Shown one piece after another: positions 34,655 through 45,527 of a stretch of DNA of 64,000 bases; positions within the stretch are counted from its first letter, which is position 1; each line of letters begins with the position of its first letter. The position numbers and the translations under genes are program-made. The DNA comes from Acanthamoeba castellanii str. Neff (lineage: Eukaryota > Discosea > Longamoebia > Acanthamoebidae): contig NW_004457297.1 in the NCBI RefSeq assembly GCF_000313135.1, positions 155,714 to 219,713 of the forward strand, in the 5' to 3' direction. The notes under the pieces were generated by a model. The model saw only the letters and a program-made list of their open reading frames with translations. It was not told the DNA's origin and searched no databases.

Positions 34655-35749
34655 TTACTGCTCGGTTGGTTCTGGCCGCCGTCCGCGTCGCAGCCAGCCG
34701 CCCGACGACAAGCCAGACTGGCTCGTGTCGCTGCTGGCCGGGACTGGTGGCTTGCTGTGTTCGATGGTGGTCTCTTCTTCCTTCACCGTGTTAAGCGTCG
34801 CCACTTGGCCGTCGGCCACTGCGTCATCAGCACCAGCTAGGCCGCAACATCGCTCGTGAGACTGCACGTCATGGTGGTGGTGCGGATGATGGTGGTGGTG
34901 TCCGCTGGCCTCTGGTGGCTCTGGCTTCTCCTCTTCGAGCAGCTCGTCGTCCGAGGAAGAGGAGAAGGCGGGGATGGAGTGCATCTCGAATTGGCCGATG
35001 CACACCAGCACGGCCGACTCGTCCAGCCCCTCCAGCGACACCCCGAACCGTCCATTCCTCTGCACGAACGCCACCGCCTTCTACTCGCGCTCCCCCCCCC
35101 CACAACACCGCACGATGCCGCACGACACGCACATCGAGTGTGAGTGCCACCATACGGTTGAATTGACCCTGGAGAGCAGCACAAACCTCGTCGGTCAGAA
35201 GCGAGTCGGTGATGAACTTGGTGCGCTGGCCGTGGATGAGCGCGTAGTCGCCACCGCGCTTGCTCACCACCTCTGTGAACTCCCGCCCCGTCTTCGAGAC
35301 ATTGAGTTTGTACGTTGCTGTGCGTATCGCTCGTCGCGAACGCGTAGCAGGTCGGGTACCTTGAAGTCGATGATGGCGAGACGATACCACGTCGGAGCAT
35401 CGTCGCCCTGACAGCAACAGCACTGCGCCTCGGCAGCCGGCACCTCCGTTTCTACACGCGCGCGAGTGCATCATGATTCAACTCTAACGACTGAACGGGA
35501 AGAAAGAAAGATTGGAGGGTACCAGTGGCAGTGACCCCGAAGCATTGACGGCTGCCTAAGTCGATGAAGTGGCCCTGAAAGAGGCTCGTGCCCCCATCCT
35601 ACAAATTCATCGATTAAAGATAAAAGAGGTTAAAAACGTAGGTCGGCAGGTCTCGCTGATCAAAGGTTGGAGGCCTGCACCTGGAAGAGAAAGCACAACT
35701 GCGCCGGTCCAGCCCACGATTTTTGCTTCTGGGCACCACTCACCTCCAT
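34655..35749 (-). CDS. Protein of unknown function with His-rich tract
   Basis: Tentative start at 35749 (ATGGAG, strong donor GTGAGT), then exons 35598-35523, 35451-35360, about 35310-35165 and about 35076-34655. Readable parts: DGGTSLFQGHFIDLGSRQCF, EAQCCCCQGDDAPTWYRLAI, KLNVSKTGREFTEVVSKRGG, TKFITDSLLTDEVCAALQ, FVQRNGRFGVSLEGLDESAV. The last exon has an acidic Ser run, a block of ten His with Pro, and a polar tail ending RRPEPTEQ. I do not recognise the family. The join into the exon with KLNVSKTG is not in phase with the donor I prefer, so one boundary is wrong or a base is missing. Confidence 0.5.
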
Positions 35750-35798
35750 CTCTTGGAGTGGTCTACGAAAAAGAAATATTTATTATTTGTTCTTCGAA

Positions 35799-36978
35799 TT
35801 ACTCTTTAGCGGAGGATGACGATGAAGGGGCCAAAGAGTACTCGGTGGTGCGCAGAGGAGGGTGGGGCACGATGCGGTACACCTGCTCAGTTTTCGAGTT
35901 TGGAATGTGAGCCGGCACGGCGTAGTTCTTGATGGAGATGTAGAAGAACCACGGCGCCTTGCTGCTGCCTTCTCCATCGTTCGCCACGCCAACCAACATC
36001 ACCCACTTGTGCCCGTTGACGTAGAAGGTCACCTGCGAACGACAACAAAGAGGAGGATGAACATCACGGAATGAGGAAGTTAAGAAGGAGAAGAAGAAGA
36101 AGGCCAACCTCGCGCTGATCCAGATCTAGGTCGATTGTGACGGTGTCCTGAGTTCTGATTCTGGACTTGATCCTGATGTCGGGGGGCGTGACGATGTCGA
36201 CCTCCTTGATGGTGTCGAGAGTGCCGTCGCCCGCAAAGATGCCCACCGCCGAGATGTACCCATGCGGCGGAACATGTCGCCCTTGGCACACCCCAAACGA
36301 TGTGCTGCCTGCATCGTGTGTGTGTGTGCGTGCGTGCGTGTTGTTTGTTTCGTCTGTGTACGACTTTCAGGAAGAGAGAGAGAGAGAGAGAGATGGCGCA
36401 CCTGGGCTGTAACCTTCGACCTTGACCGAGAAGAGGTGTCTCCCGCGCCACACGCCCCGTTTGGTGACCACCCGCTGAACCAGCACGGGCCCCTTGTAAG
36501 TTTTGTCCACGACGCAGCCCAGCAAATCCTTTTGCAGCATGAACGCCTCGCCGCAGCGTAGGGGCGATGTGTCTAGCTGCCATCCCATCTGCAGCACAAA
36601 GTAATATAAGTTCAGTGTATCACCATAACATAGAAGAGGTGCATTGTCGAGCCGTTGTGGCTGAGGCCTTACTCGATGATTGCTCGCGCACAGCGACTTC
36701 CAGTTGCTGTCGTTGCTCTTGTCCATCTCCAGGAACTTCTCGTGGTCGTAGTACGCAGACCTGATGTAGAACTGCCGCCAGGCGTAGCCCCTGGGACTCA
36801 GTAGAGCCTGGGAAGCAAAACGGTGAGGCCACCATGTTGCGGCGGCCAGGTGAGGTGATGGTGCGCGACGTACTTGGAAGAAGCGGTTGAGGCTGCCCAG
36901 ACGACATGCGTCTTCCATTTCAAGGAAGTTGAGGAGGTAGGCGAACAGGTCGGCCGACATGAAGCTCAGCGCACCCAT
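35799..36978 (-). CDS. F-box protein with C-terminal beta-sandwich-like domain
   Basis: Five exons in phase, 286 residues: 36978-36874, 36807-36673, 36588-36402, 36308-36109, 36032-35799. An F-box sits at the very N-terminus (LSFMSADLFAYLLNFLEMED ACRLGSLNRFF) and would bind Skp1 in an SCF ubiquitin ligase. The rest, with GWQLDTSPLRCGEAFMLQ, GVCQGRHVPPHGYISAVGIF and VTFYVNGHKWVMLVGVANDG, reads as beta-rich and SPRY-like, probably the substrate-binding part. Start chosen at the ATG giving MGALSF; the in-frame codon upstream at 37017 is TTG. The gene ahead on the same strand follows after only 50 bases. Confidence 0.65.
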
Positions 36979-37498
36979 GCCACTTGCGGAGTGCTCCGCG
37001 AATAGATCCTCTGCCAACTCATGCCGCGGCCGTGAACTGGTGACGCACCCCCACCAGCGACGTCAGCATTGAGAAAGTGGGCCACCCAGTAAAAGTTGGC
37101 ACCAACAAGGAAGACTTGAGAAGAGGGTCACAATGTGCTGGTTCACGGCACCTTGAGGGGTGGTCACGTACCTGTGGCTGCCCATCTTCGTTGGTGACAA
37201 CTTTGTTGCCGAGAAGTGGAACTCGCAAAAAGATAGGGAAAATGTAATTTTCCCATGTTTTTTCTTGACTTCCCAAATTAGGGAATTCTTGCTCACTGCG
37301 ACCTGCGTCACAAACAAGTGGTCATCTCCCTCCGCAGCCGCTCTGGGGGACACACTTGAAAGAAGCGCACCATGATCTCGGGCAGGAGGTGGAAGCTCGC
37401 TTTTGCCGTCTTTCTCGTGGTACATCTCGAGAGCTGGAGAGTTCAACATCTGCAGTTGATGTAGTAACCTTCCCTTCTTCTCCCTCTGGGTCCACAAG
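36979..37498. promoter_or_regulatory. Divergent interval between F-box gene and TPR/OGT-like gene
   Basis: 520 bases. A stretch on the - strand at 37440-37340 is open in two frames (one reads FHLLPEIMVRFFQVCPPERL, F-box-like), so an extra 5' exon or a gene remnant is possible. Nothing firm. Confidence 0.35.
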
Positions 37499-40400
37499 AT
37501 GAGCCTCGTCATGAGCGAGATGGCCCGAGCAGATGGGACCTCCAGCAAACAAGCGCGGCGCAAGGTGAAGAAGAAGGAGGCGGCGTACCACATGTCCGCC
37601 GTCGACCCGCGCCAGGCCGAGGAGCATCGCGACCTGGTGGGCGAGGAGATCGAATCCAGGCTGGCCAGCGCCAGCGACCTTCTATCGCGAGGCAGGTACG
37701 ACGAAGCGCTGGCGCTGGCGCTGGACACCCTCTCGGTGGACTCGATGGACCACAAGGCGGCCTACCTGGCCGGCGTGTGCCACCTGCAGAAGCGCCAGGG
37801 AGAGCTGGCGATCAAGTACCTTACCTCTGCCACGACCATGGCCCCCTACAACGCCCTGTATCGCAACCACTTAGGTACCTATTCGCACGCACCGCGCGCC
37901 CGCACACACCGACACAAGCGCGCGCAGATGGCTTACCATATGCGAGCTACAGGGTTGGCCTACGTGCATAAGAAAGAGTGGACGCTGGCGGTGGATGAGT
38001 ACATGGTAGCGCTCGAACACGCAACGTCAACCTTGAAGGCGGACGTTCTCTACAACCTGGGGTATCGTGTGCACCACAACCAACGAAGAAGAAGAGTGAG
38101 AGACGGCAAAGAAGGAGCAGGGCAGGGATTGATGTACCGGTGTACCTCCACTCTCGTGGTGTGCGGCGCAGGTTCGCCCAAGAGATGCTTGGACGAGAGG
38201 AGGAGGCGTTGGCGAGCTATCAGCACGCTGTTTCGAGCATGCCAACGCACCTCACGGCGCTCAATGGTCTCGGTACGAAGAAGCATGAGCCCTGGCCTGA
38301 GAAGAAGCTGAGCCCATCGCTCAGAGGCGCTCGATTGATCGTTGTCCCCGTGCTGCAGGCAACCTGTTGCAGAAACAAGGCCAAGTGGAGGAGGCGCACT
38401 ACTATTATAAGAAAGTACTTGGCATCAACCCGCTACATCCGGCGAGCCTCTACAATCAAGCCTTGGCCTATCAACTCCAGGTAACAAGCATTCAAAGCGA
38501 AGCGACTCGTGATCAAGAAGGAGGAGGAGGAGGGTACTCACCTGGTGTTGTTCGTTGGCCCGGTGTAGGGTCGTCTGATAGAGGCTGTAGGCAGCTACTC
38601 CAAAGCGGCCCAACTCGTTCCGACCCACGTGGAAGCCCACTACAACCTCGGGGTCGTGCTCCTGGAGCTGGGGATCTACGGTGAGGCAGTAACGGCATTC
38701 TACAACACGCTCATACTTCGTCCGACCATGTTTGAGGCATGGCTCAACCTGGGTGCGTACCGTGCGCGTGAGCAGCTGCCCCACTGAACCAGACCTCACT
38801 CTCTCATCCTCTTTGCCAGGAGTGGTGCTTGAGCAACTGAGCCAACTGAGTGAAGCTACGAAACACCTGCAGCACGCACTCATGTAAGAGAGACGCACAC
38901 TTGCCTTTGTGGTGGGTAAGGTGACGCTACTGACCGGTGCTCTGTGGGCATGCAGGCTGCGCCCGACTAGCGCCAAGGGCTTGAGCGCTCTCATGCTGAC
39001 CCTTCGCAAAGCCAGCACCTGGACACACGAAAAGAATACGACTACAGCACTGAAGGAAGCATTGCCGCACACCTGTGCCGAGGAGTTGGGTATAGTAGCT
39101 CATCGCCTCTCACTTGCTTACTTGCTCTTAGCTTACTCGTCTCATCTGCAATGCAGCCGAGATACCCCCGTCAGTTCCACTCCTCTTCAACTTCACCGCC
39201 GAAGAGAAAAAAGCCGTGAGCGAAGCGCACGCTCTGCGGCTGGAGCGCTATGCTGGAATCCAGCGTAACACGCGAGGAGGAGACTGGAACTTTGCTCATG
39301 AGATTGGTGCGCACCGATAGTCGATGCGGCGAGGGTGTCGCCTGCTGCCAAGCAATCCTGAACGTGCCCACTCCCACACAGGTAACGTGACGGAGGCCAA
39401 AGGCGACGAACCAATCAGGGTGGGGTACCTCGCTGACTTTTCTGATGAGAAGACGGTGCATCTGCTGCTGGGCATTCTGCTACATCACGACCGGTACCTT
39501 GCTTCCTCTGATTAAGCCCAACTTGTAGCGCTCCATTTAACTGGGGGAGAGCTGGCCGGAAGGAGGAAGATCGAGGTTAATTGTTACTGCCTCCTGCCGA
39601 AGATGACGGGAAAATTGGTGAATGGAGAGGTGGTGCCGCGAGCTCGGGAGGACTTGACGGCGGAGGAACTGGACTGGGAGGAGATGATGAACGAGACGTG
39701 CCATCAATTCATCGTCTTCCGACAAGTATCGCCTCTGGTAGTGGCGAAGAAGATCCACGACGATGAGGTGTCGGTTCTCGTCGATATCGGCGGCCACCTG
39801 TCGTATCGCGCCGAAGTGCTCGTCTTGAAGCCAGCTCCAATCCAGGTAGGTTAGCGTCGTCATGCTTCAGCGGTACAATTTTTGGACAAGAGCTCACCTT
39901 GTCTTCAGGTGCACTGGCCTCTGGGTGGATACCTCGCCACCTTCGGTGACAAGGAGAGCGTCCAATACCTGCTCTGTGAGAACAGCATGCTTCACGAGAA
40001 CGAGACTCAGTACTTCACCGAGCAGCCGGTGTACCTGCTACCTTCCTTCTACGGGTACTATCCGCCTCCTTCATCGGCCGCCGAGGCCAGAACGATACGG
40101 GCAATGGTCGAGAAGGCTCTTGACGCGGCCACGCCCTTTCCATCGCTCGCATCGGCCGAAAGATCTCCTGCGCATGCGTTCCCGTCACTGCCCGCCGTCC
40201 CTATCAGCATCCCATTCGAGCTCCAACTGCCCGACCGCAAGGCCCTCGGCCTTCCTCCCAAGGAGGATGGTACCTTCATCTTCTTCAACTTTGCCGAACC
40301 GTACAAGGTCGATCGGCAGGTCTTCGCGACCTGGATGCAGATACTCAACGTCACGCAGAACACGGTCCTCCTACTGCCGAGCGGCGCGACCAACGAGAGA

Positions 40401-41041
40401 AACCAGAACATGAAGAAGTACATGTCAGCACGAGGAATAGATCCGAAGCGACTCATCTTCACGACGATCAACGGCGTACCTTGGCAGCTGACGTCAATGA
40501 CGGATACGCGCCACATCCTTAGCTTCGTCGACCTCTACCTCGATACCTTCCCCTTCGGCACTGATGTGCTCAGCCTGGTCGAGACGCTCTACCACGAAGT
40601 ACCTGTGCTGGCACTGCAAGGCAGGTCGTTCTCAGAAATGGTGGGTACCAGCTTTCTCAAGACCTTGGGCCTGCCGGAGCTGATAGCGCAGAGCAAGACG
40701 AAGTACGTGGCCACTGCTGCGCGGCTCGTACGGTCGACCAGAGAGGATCTCACCGCATGGCCTGCAAGCGAAGACCTTGCCTCCACGGTAAGTGACTGCT
40801 GATCTAAGCTCGGAGTTGTATTGGGGCTAATGCTTGAATCACGTTACAGTGGGTGGCCAACAACAGAACCGTGCTCCGGATGGACGATCTGCGAAGGAGG
40901 CTGGCGGAGAGTAAGAGGTCAGTGACGAGCAGGCTGTGGGACGCGCGACGAATAGCTTCAAGCATTGAGCAAGCATTCTACACGATGCGACTTGTCTGGC
41001 TCGCACGAACACCACCACAGCCGTTTGTGGTTACGGAATAG
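37499..41041 (+). CDS. TPR protein with GT41 (O-GlcNAc transferase-like) domain, divergent active site
   Basis: Twelve exons, 901 residues: 37499-37874, 37953-38061, 38172-38272, 38359-38480, 38569-38752, 38820-38883, 38956-39089, 39157-39306, 39382-39493, 39563-39845, 39909-40787, 40850-41041. The N-terminal half holds at least eight TPRs (e.g. GREEEALASYQHAVSSMPTH, GIYGEAVTAFYNTLILRPTM). The C-terminal half follows OGT: VGYLADFSDEKTVHLLLGIL, VLVLKPAPIQVHWPLGGYLA, FNFAEPYKVDRQVFATWMQI, VDLYLDTFPFGTDVLSLVET, LGLPELIAQS. The Lys of YKVD is kept. Lost or changed: the His of 'DF..HP', the 'GYPGT' loop (GYLAT) and the 'GHTT' UDP-binding motif (GTDVL). Intracellular protein glycosylation is the family role; activity here is doubtful. 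Confidence 0.8.
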
Positions 41042-41054
41042 TACCTCTCTATGC

Positions 41055-42343
41055 TCAGATCCGGGGCACCACGGGATTCTCTGTGTCCATCGCATCCGCA
41101 CCGTTGGCGTGCAGGTTTTCTTCATGGGGCTCCTTTTCACCAGTGAAGGAAGAGTTGCAGTGGTTACAGGTCTGACGAGAGCTCTCAAGGTTGGCGCAAT
41201 AGCTCTGAAGCTCTTCGAGCGAAGTCGTAAGGCTCGAGATGTACCTAGGCTCAAGATGTACCGGTCAGAAGTGATTATTGAAAGAGCTCATACCACTCAC
41301 ACGAACAGCGTACGTACTTGTCGAGCTCTTGATACTCGCCGAGAGTCGTGTTGTGAAGCGCTTTGTGCTTTTCGATGAGCCGTACGCACCCGTCTGATTT
41401 GGCCTTCAGCAGCTTCACTTCTTCGTCCATAGCGTCCATCGTCAGACCAGTAATGGGACCACGTACGTCGACCACTAAACCCTACAGGGCAGTGCAGAAG
41501 CGTCGTTAGCCGACCACGAATTCCGATAGAGCAAGTGGCGTTTGTACCGGGAGTGGATTGTCCTCTGGGGTTGGCTGAAGCTCGGCGACTGCCGCTTCGA
41601 GCGAGAGAGTAAGCTCCGCCTTCTCGTCGGCGGCTTGGGCAACAGCTTTTTCGAGCTGCTCTACTCGCTCCCTCAAAGCTGTGAAACCCACCCGTGAGAT
41701 TAGCAGCTACACGAAGAGTTATGTGCTTGCTCATGAGGGCGTTTGGCATCGCGAGGGTAGAAGGCAACGTACCGGAAGGCCGGAACGCAGAACCAGGAGC
41801 AGCCATGCTCGGGATAGAGACTGGCCTAGGAGCGCCTTTGTTTGTAGCGTGGAGAGTGCGCAGTTCATCGTTGGCCGCCTCAATCATCTTGAGAAATGTG
41901 CCTCTACACGAAAGAAGGTTACTTACCTCATGCAGGGGTGTGTGGTAAATGCATCAAGGCGTACCTCTCATGCCTCATGCAGTCGATGTCCTTCTTGATG
42001 GCCTCGCGGATCTTGTTGTTCTCTTGCTTAAGGCGCCGCACCTCGTCTTTCACCTGCTGGTTGCACCGTTCCTCTCCACTCAGCCCCGCCTTGACTGAGG
42101 CGAAGGTGATCTGAAGCTCCGTGACCTTTTGCTTCCATCGGTCTTCTTGCCTGGTGACTAGCGCGTCTGGATGAGTTTGTGACCCTAGCTGAGTGAAGCA
42201 GCGGGTAGGGGCATACCTTTTTGCAGCTCGGCCTTGGTGTTGTTGTGATTCACGATCTCGGCAGCAAGCTTCGCCTCTTGCTCCCGCTGCGCGGCTTCCA
42301 ATACTGAGATGTGCTGGACGAGACCCTCGAATTCCTTGCCCAT
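41055..42343 (-). CDS. Coiled-coil protein of unknown function
   Basis: Seven exons in phase, 311 residues: 42343-42217, 42157-41965, 41903-41773, 41678-41548, 41481-41318, 41244-41055. The segments LEAAQREQEAKLAAEIVNHN, VKDEVRRLKQENNKIREAIK, LRERVEQLEKAVAQAADEKA and VKLLKAKSDGCVRLIEKHKA are heptad-patterned helices. The C-terminus has a TCNHC pair and a Glu/Asn-rich tail ending PVVPRI. No family recognised; possibly a cytoskeletal or kinetochore-type scaffold. It is convergent with the TPR/OGT-like gene with 13 bases between stops, so the 3' UTRs must overlap. (Six coding exons are listed; count stands at six.). Confidence 0.65.
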
Positions 42344-42671
42344 CTTCTGCGTCCTGTTCCACGTCTCGCGGCAGAAGAAGGAGAGCAGAGCAAGCCCCGT
42401 AAAAACGAGGTTGCCTGCGTTTCGTTTGCCTGCGTTCCAGTTGGCGCCAAATGTTAATCGCTCAACTCGATCGTTTTCGTGCTCCCTGAGCAGCTGTGAA
42501 GGAGAGCCTCCGTGTATGGTGCGTTTCTCTAACGGTAAGATCGCGTCAATCGCTCGTCGTCACTTGTGCAAAGCTTCCCTCAAATCTGTCCATCTCGCAC
42601 AAGAATCTTCGCGCAAAGAATGAAGCCATTTTCACCGTTCTTTTCTCTTCTTGCAAACCATAAATACCCTC
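42344..42671. promoter_or_regulatory. 328-base interval ahead of the coiled-coil gene
   Basis: Holds the promoter/leader of the coiled-coil gene and the 3' UTR of the SdrD_B gene; an imperfect GCCTGCGTT repeat lies at 42412-42440. No gene seen. Confidence 0.45.
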
Positions 42672-44074
42672 TTACTTCTTCGAGCTGTGCTTGTACTCGG
42701 GCGACGACGTGTCGAACACGACGTAGTACTGGCCCGGCTGCAACTCGGTGAAGCTGTAACGACCGACCTGATGGACGAAAGCATGATTGAGCGATTAACC
42801 AACATGATGGTACAGGTATAAGGAGGAAGAGTGTTAGAGTACAGTACCTCATCCGACTTCATCTGGCTGACGGCAACATCACCTGACTCGCCGACTCGGT
42901 ACAGAGTCACCTTGACGGAGGCCAGCGTCTTTTCGCGTCCGTCCCAGATGCCGTTGGCGTTCTCGTCCCGGAAGACGACGCCCTCGACCTTGGCCAGCGT
43001 GTAGAGGCCCTGCTTGATCGTCGCGCGATCGCCCGACGAGAGCTGCAGAGGTGAGACGACCAGCTGTTTCCTGCCATCCTTGGTCGAGGGCTGGTCCGCG
43101 ACGCGCAAGGTCACCGAGCGGTGCTTGATCTTGCCTCCCTCCTCGGAGGTGGACTCCTTCATGGCAGAGATGGGGCTGTTGTAGTACTTGGCGTCGTAGA
43201 TGATGTAGAGCGCGTAGTCAGACGGCTCGAGATCGGGGAATCGGAACTTGCCATCGGCATCGGTCCTGATCTTGAGGCGGAACGTGGTGTCCGTGCTCTT
43301 GGTCAGTTCCACCGCTACATCCGCCACACCACCCTCGCCTGTTGTGTGCAGAAGGTGACAGTTAGATGGCGCAGGTCAAGATGACGGCAGTGAGAGAGTA
43401 TGGGGTATGCATCGCTCGAGCAACGTACTGGTGTCTTGAACCGAGTTGGTGTTCTTGTCGCTGAAGACGACTCCCTCGACGAGAGCTGGCTTGTAGCAGC
43501 CAGCGTTGATGCCGGTGGTAGCACGGTCGATGGACACGTCGAAGGACTCAGAGACTTGCGTGACAGGGTGGACCTTCGTGGCCGACGTGGCGTAGAGCTT
43601 GCTGTGTCTGTAGTCCTTAGGGCAGGCCGCCTTGACGTAGTACGAGCCTTGAAAGAGTAAACGTCAGGGGTCACTTTCTTGCCAAATTCAATGTAGATTG
43701 AAGCAATCTGTCGTACCTGGCTCAACCTTGAAGGTGTAGCTGCCGTCCTTCTTCGTGGTGGTGACGTCGGCAACGGTGCCGTTCACCCAGTAGAGCTGCA
43801 CGTTGATGCCGCCCAGACCATGGGAGTTGAGGTCCTCGTTGATCATGCCGTCGCCTTCCAAATCGTGCCACACGACTCCGTTGGCAGAGCAGAGGGCGTA
43901 CTGTCCATCATTCTTTACCACCGTGTCGCCGGCGTAGAGGGCGAAAATCGCCGTTCGCCCGCGGTTGGCATCCACCACATCCGTCACAACGCCGTTCTGG
44001 GCTCGGGCACCATTCAGCAGGAGGACCAGGGCGCAAATGCAGAAAGAGATCGAAACGATGTTGTGGATGCTCAT
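42672..44074 (-). CDS. Secreted SdrD_B-repeat (prealbumin-like) surface protein
   Basis: Four exons in phase, 387 residues: 44074-43717, 43647-43429, 43338-42848, 42767-42672. A signal peptide (IVSISFCICALVLLLNGARA) is followed by repeated beta-sandwich units with the SdrD_B signature 'G.vW.D.n.dG..d....gl.gv.v.L': GVVWHDLEGDGMINEDLNSH, EGVVFSDKNTNSVQDTSEGG and EGVVFRDENANGIWDGREKT. Each unit ends in a 'dG.Y.f..l.pG.Y.v' strand (DGSYTFKVEPG, DGKFRFPDLEPSDYAL, VGRYSFTELQPGQYYV). In bacteria these Ca2+-binding repeats form stalks of cell-surface adhesins. Secretion or wall association is likely here; the ligand is unknown. Bacterial ancestry is possible. Confidence 0.8.
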
Positions 44075-44281
44075 TTTGTCCAATTCTATGTGTGTAGTGA
44101 AGAGCACTCGAGTGCCAGTGGTGAATTGGTGATGGATGCAGCCCTGGCCTCCTCCGCTCGAGAATAAATAGATGTGTCTCCTGTCGATTCCTTTCCCGCC
44201 CTTGCTGACGAGAAACGACTTTCTCCGCTTGTTTCCTTCCTTCCGGAGCGTAGATTGTCAGTTCGGCCTTCGAACGCAAAG
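44075..44281. promoter_or_regulatory. Bidirectional promoter region, SdrD_B gene and EF-P gene
   Basis: 207 bases between divergent start codons; no coding sequence fits. Confidence 0.5.
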
Positions 44282-45470
44282 ATGAGGCGGCATCTTCAGC
44301 AAAGCACGGCAGGAAGTGTCCGATTCCTTCATGCAGGAGGCCTGCGGGCATCCGCCGCATCTTCCTCTCTGTTTTCCCATCCACGCCACGTGGTGTCGCT
44401 GCAATCTAGTGTGCAGCTGCCATCTTCCGTCCAGCATCGGCGCAACTACAAGGCTCCGATTTCCGACATCAAAAAGGGTTGGGTGATTGAGCACTTGGGT
44501 ACGCCTGACCTGGGCCAGTTAACCATTGCAGATTATGGCGATTGATTGCTGTGCGTTCAGGCAAGCTGTGGGAAGTGACGGAAACCTCGCAATCACGCAA
44601 GACTGCCCAAAGGAGAGCGCACATCAACGTACGTGCTTTTCGTAACATTGAGTGTAGCATGATTTTACCTTTCTTTTATTAGATGGAGCTGCGAGACCTG
44701 GCTGCAGGCACGAAGAAGAGCGAACGCTTCCGTGTTGAAGACCGAGTCGAAAGTACAGTCGCTTGCTTCTACCTCCAGCCTATCATTCGCTCACTCTCCG
44801 TTCTTGCGCAACGCTAGCCATCATCCTCGACGTGCACAAGTGTATCTTCTCACGCAGCGAGGGCAAGAAGCTTCTCTTCACCAACGCGGAGACCGGCGAA
44901 GAGGTCTCTGTGAAGAAGGAGATGGTGGGACCCGCCGAGGCCTATCTGAAGCGTACGCAGTCCACCTCGGCGTATCCTATTTACTTTCTTTTTCACCTGA
45001 TCCGATCTTGTTCCTTCGGCGTACGCACCACAACAGCCGGTACGTCAGTGGCCAGGCTTTCTGTCCACAATGGCGAGGCGGTCACCGTCAAGCTGCCGGG
45101 CAAGGCCGTGGTGACGGTGAAGGAGGCGGATTCAACCCAATCGGCCACTGCCGGGTAAGTTGCGGCCACTCGCCAACTTCTAGAAGCGCACTGTGTCTCA
45201 CTCTGTGTGGTCCGAAGGTACAAGAAGGCGGTGCTGGACAATGGCCGGACCGTTAGAGTTCCGCCCTACCTGGAGGCAGGCGACGTGATCATTGTTTCGC
45301 TTCCCGATGAGGTCTACGTTGGCAAGAGCGACGGCTCGGCTCTTGCGGACGATGGCGACGAGGAGGACGACGAAGAGGACGACGACGACGACACCGACGA
45401 CGAGGATGAGGATGAGGACGAGGACGACGAGGAGGACAACGAAGATGAGGAGGATGCCAAGAAGAAGTAA
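44282..45470 (+). CDS. Mitochondrial EF-P-like protein with acidic tail
   Basis: Six exons in phase, 286 residues: 44282-44498, 44561-44628, 44683-44752, 44818-44952, 45037-45154, 45218-45470. The N-terminal 55 residues are rich in Arg/Ser/Ala with no acids, as in a mitochondrial targeting peptide. Then three EF-P domains: ISDIKKGWVIEHLGKLWEVT, an OB domain KLLFTNAETGEEVSVKKEMV with VARLSVHNGEAVTVKLPG, and the C-terminal OB with GRTVRVPPYLEAGDVIIVSL. EF-P relieves ribosome stalling at prolines. The loop that carries the modified Lys/Arg in bacteria ('KPGKG') reads RKTAQRR here. The last 45 residues are almost all Asp/Glu, which is unusual for EF-P. Confidence 0.8.
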
Positions 45471-45527
45471 GAGCGCGGTCAGGATATGCAAGTGAATCCA
45501 TTTTTTGTGAACATCATGGTGTCGTCT

